From positions 1 through 6,869 of the forward strand of contig CALDSM010000199.1 of the NCBI GenBank assembly GCA_937923585.1: 6,869 nt of DNA. The letters run 5' to 3'. The notes below the pieces were generated by a model. It did no database searches. It had not been told where the DNA came from and was given only the letters and a program-made list of their open reading frames with translations. Both the position numbers and the translations under genes were made by a program. Numbering within the stretch: the first letter of the stretch is position 1; each line of letters opens with the position of its first letter. The DNA comes from an uncultured bacterium. Lineage in GTDB: Bacteria > Hydrogenedentota > Hydrogenedentia > Hydrogenedentales > CAITNO01. Positions 5,101 to 6,869 of the stretch are shown here, in pieces.

Positions 5101-6636
5101 ATGCAGGAAAGGCAAATCCTGTTCGGCATCGCGCTCGGCCTTGCGCTCGCGGCGGCTCTCGCCTTCATCGCCCTGTTTCTCTATGTGGCGCTGTCGCGGA
5201 TACGCCATCCCTTTGATCTCGAGTGGCTTGAGGGGAGCATGGTCGTCCATGTGCAGCGCGTGATGGAGGGCAAGAGCCTCTATGTGGAACCCTCGCTGGA
5301 CTTCACCTGCTACCAGCAGCAGCCGCTGTACTACTGGACCGCCGCGCTGGCCAGCATCCCCTTTGGCGTGGGATACTTTTCGGCGCGGCTGGTCTCGGTC
5401 CTGTCAACACTCGGCACCTTCCTGCTGCTCTTCCTCCTGGTGCGGCGCGAAACGAAAAGCAGTGTCTTCGGCCTCATCGCCGCCGGCGCCTACGCCGCAG
5501 CTTTCGGACCCGTGGGCGACTGGTTCGATCTCGCGCGGGTGGATTCGCTCATGGTGTTCTGGGTGGTCGCCGGGCTGTATGCCGTGCGCTGCGCCAGGCC
5601 GTCCGTGTGGACCAGCGTTGCCACGGCACTGCTGTTCCTGCTGGCGTTCTTCACCAAGCATCCCGCGGCGTTTGTCTTTGCGGGCGCGGCGGCCTATCTG
5701 TTCCTCCTGAACTGGCGGCAGGGCATTCTGACCGGCGTGGTCTTTGCGGCCGGTGCGGGCATCGCCGTGCTGCTGCTCGACCGCGCGACGGAGGGCTGGT
5801 ACACCTTCTACATTTTCAGGCTGCTCCGGGACATTTCGCACATCGAAACGAACTATCTCGGGTTCTGGAGGGCCAACCTGCTGGTGACCGCGCCCATATG
5901 GCCGCTCGCGGTGCTGGCCTTCCTTTGCGGCGAACTCTTGGGATGGCGGGACCGGAGACGGCTCTTCTTCCCCCTGGTACTGGGCAGCGCCTTTGCCGAA
6001 AGCTGGATCGCGCGGCTCCAGCCGGGCAGCGTGCTCAATGTGGACATGCCGGTGTATGCCGTGATGGCCATGACACTGCCCGTGGCCCTTCATGCGACCG
6101 CGCGGTGTCTGCTGCAATCGTCCGACCGGCGGGTCCGCCTGCTGGCGCCGGTCATGGTCGTCGTCGTGGCCGCGCAGTTCGGGGCGCTGCTGTACAATCC
6201 GGCGCCGAAAATCCCGACCAAGGCCGATGTGGCGGCGGGATGGAAACTGATTGACTATCTGCGCGCCGTGCCGGGCGATGTCTTCATCCCCTGCAGCGAC
6301 TACTATGCCGCGCTCGCCGGAAAGAAGACCTTTGCGCATGCCATGTCCACCACGGACATCCTGTCAGGCTCGGACGAGACGCTGAAGAAGAAGCTGCGCG
6401 ACGAGCTTTTCGACGCGCTGAAGCAGAAGAAGTTCGCCGCCGTGGTCCTGCCTGTCAACGATTTCGGTTTCTCCGCCGCGGCGATAAAGTTCAACTACCG
6501 GGAGATTCCCTTCCGCCTGTTTGAGAATGACCGCGTGTTCCAGCCGGTGGTGCGCAACGTCGAGTGCAGGCCGAGCCGGGTGTTTGTGCCGGCCCAGCCC
6601 AAGGCGGGACTCGGACTGCTGCGGGATTATCAATAA
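5101..6636 (+). CDS. GT-C superfamily membrane glycosyltransferase (GT39/ArnT-like)
   Basis: The 511-residue product is a multi-span membrane protein. The first helix covers about residues 6-31. The loop after it carries FDLEWLEGSMVVHVQRVMEG (38-57) and LYVEPSLDFTCYQQQPLYYW (60-79), the acidic-motif loop and P-x-Y-Y segment typical of GT-C enzymes that use polyprenyl-phosphate sugars; E41 and E44 are candidates for the catalytic acid. LARVDSLMVFW (144-154) and FFTKHPAAF (183-191) are further family landmarks. About nine or ten further helices follow to residue 365, then a soluble C-terminal domain (370-511) outside the membrane plane. Such enzymes transfer sugar to lipid, polysaccharide or protein on the far side of the inner membrane; acceptor unknown. 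ATG 5101 is given as start because it abuts the first helix, but TTG 5032 has the better ribosome binding site. The gene is complete, driven by the promoter at 4909, and convergent with the DNA repair gene. Confidence 0.8.
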   Translation: MQERQILFGIALGLALAAALAFIALFLYVALSRIRHPFDLEWLEGSMVVHVQRVMEGKSLYVEPSLDFTCYQQQPLYYWTAALASIPFGVGYFSARLVSVLSTLGTFLLLFLLVRRETKSSVFGLIAAGAYAAAFGPVGDWFDLARVDSLMVFWVVAGLYAVRCARPSVWTSVATALLFLLAFFTKHPAAFVFAGAAAYLFLLNWRQGILTGVVFAAGAGIAVLLLDRATEGWYTFYIFRLLRDISHIETNYLGFWRANLLVTAPIWPLAVLAFLCGELLGWRDRRRLFFPLVLGSAFAESWIARLQPGSVLNVDMPVYAVMAMTLPVALHATARCLLQSSDRRVRLLAPVMVVVVAAQFGALLYNPAPKIPTKADVAAGWKLIDYLRAVPGDVFIPCSDYYAALAGKKTFAHAMSTTDILSGSDETLKKKLRDELFDALKQKKFAAVVLPVNDFGFSAAAIKFNYREIPFRLFENDRVFQPVVRNVECRPSRVFVPAQPKAGLGLLRDYQ

Positions 6637-6660
6637 CCGCCATCGTGATCCTCTCTCACC

Positions 6661-6754
6661 GTCATCGCGAGCGCAGCGAAGCAATCTCTTGGAACCATGA
6701 CACAGACCCTTGGCGATCGCGGGCAAGAGATTGCTGCGCTGTGCTCGCAATGAC
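6661..6754. repeat. REP-like inverted repeat between convergent genes
   Basis: Left arm 6661-6691 and right arm 6724-6754 are reverse complements at 28 of 31 positions, around a 32-base middle. The core is GCGAGCGCAGCGAAGCAATC on the left and its mirror on the right. Translated, these arms give strings such as HCEHSAAIS and RDCFAALAMT, which occur in very many spurious database proteins, showing that the element family is widespread. Placed 24 bases after the GT-C stop and just after the end of the opposing repair gene, it may act as a two-way terminator or RNA stabiliser. It is related to the single arm at 3520-3548. Confidence 0.85.
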
Positions 6755-6762
6755 GACGGGCG

Positions 6763-6857
6763 CTATTTGCCCGCGTCGAGGTACCTGCGCCGTTCCGGTT
6801 CAGGGAAGCGCTCGATTGCGTAGCGCAGCGCGGTGCGGGGCAGTTGCGCCGCATGAC
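6763..6857 (-). CDS. DNA alkylation repair protein (AlkD-like HEAT-repeat family), C-terminal fragment
   Basis: On the minus strand a frame enters from the contig end and stops at TAG (6765-6763). Its last 31 residues include LPRTALRYAIERFPEP followed by ERRRYLDAGK. The pattern PRTxLRYAIExxP near the C-terminus is characteristic of bacterial DNA alkylation repair proteins of the AlkC/AlkD HEAT-like-repeat group, which excise or recognise N-alkylated bases. Only the tail is present, and the catalytic region would lie beyond the contig end. The real gene is cut at about 6857 because the following 12 bases are sequencing adapter, so its truncation is technical and not biological. It faces the GT-C gene. 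The call rests on one short motif recalled from the family. Confidence 0.6.
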
Positions 6858-6869
6858 AGATCGGAAGAG
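6858..6869. other. Residual Illumina adapter sequence
   Basis: The last 12 bases are AGATCGGAAGAG, identical to the beginning of the standard TruSeq adapter, and they sit exactly at the contig end. They are almost certainly untrimmed library sequence, not genome. One or two bases of the boundary may be shared with the true sequence by chance. Confidence 0.93.

Noticed and set aside
5404..6339. Long open frame on the minus strand opposite the GT-C gene
   Set aside because: Its product is dominated by Arg, Gly, Glu and His, typical of reading GC-rich membrane-protein DNA backwards.
6713..6720. GCGATCGC, the HIP1 palindrome of cyanobacteria
   Set aside because: It is a single occurrence inside a repeat middle; one eight-base match in GC-rich DNA is not evidence for a cyanobacterial origin.

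Overview
The window looks like one whole short contig from an Illumina metagenome assembly. It opens inside a gene (5' part of wecB on the minus strand) and its last 12 bases are the start of the standard Illumina adapter. Most genes are GC-rich (a sampled 60-base stretch of the GH172 gene is 39/60 G+C). Two genes encode exported proteins of sugar-degrading families, and one spacer is packed with short degenerate repeats. This combination suggests a free-living environmental bacterium of the Planctomycetota / Verrucomicrobiota / Hydrogenedentota type. That assignment is inferred from gene content and style; no marker gene is present.

Layout: (1) 1-87, minus strand, first 29 codons of UDP-GlcNAc 2-epimerase with a consensus -10 box directly upstream. 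(2) 355-921, plus strand, an unrecognised protein with a helical N-terminal half and a proline-rich tail, preceded by a strong hairpin at 272-311. (3) 922-1711, a spacer of about 790 bases full of degenerate 8-10-base modules, duplicated blocks and an inverted pair. (4) 1712-2860, plus strand, a secreted GH172 (DUF2961) protein with a possible promoter and palindrome in front. (5) 2897-3439, minus strand, a clearly AT-richer gene of the SF0329 family, with a REP-like repeat arm upstream at 3520-3548. (6) 3558-4709, minus strand, a secreted five-bladed beta-propeller protein, probably a glycosidase. (7) 4710-5100, a divergent control region with a good promoter. (8) 5101-6636, plus strand, a GT-C membrane glycosyltransferase. 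(9) 6661-6754, a long inverted REP-like repeat between convergent genes. (10) 6763-6857, minus strand, the C-terminal end of a DNA alkylation repair protein, cut by the adapter at 6858-6869.

The common theme is carbohydrate. WecB supplies ManNAc-type nucleotide sugar, the GT-C protein probably adds sugar to a lipid or surface polymer, and the two exported proteins probably trim glycans outside the cytoplasm. Gene orientation does not show one operon, so joint action is inference. No complete defence system, transposase, tRNA, rRNA or CRISPR array is visible. The most unusual material is non-coding: the module-rich spacer at 1005-1686 and the REP-like elements.
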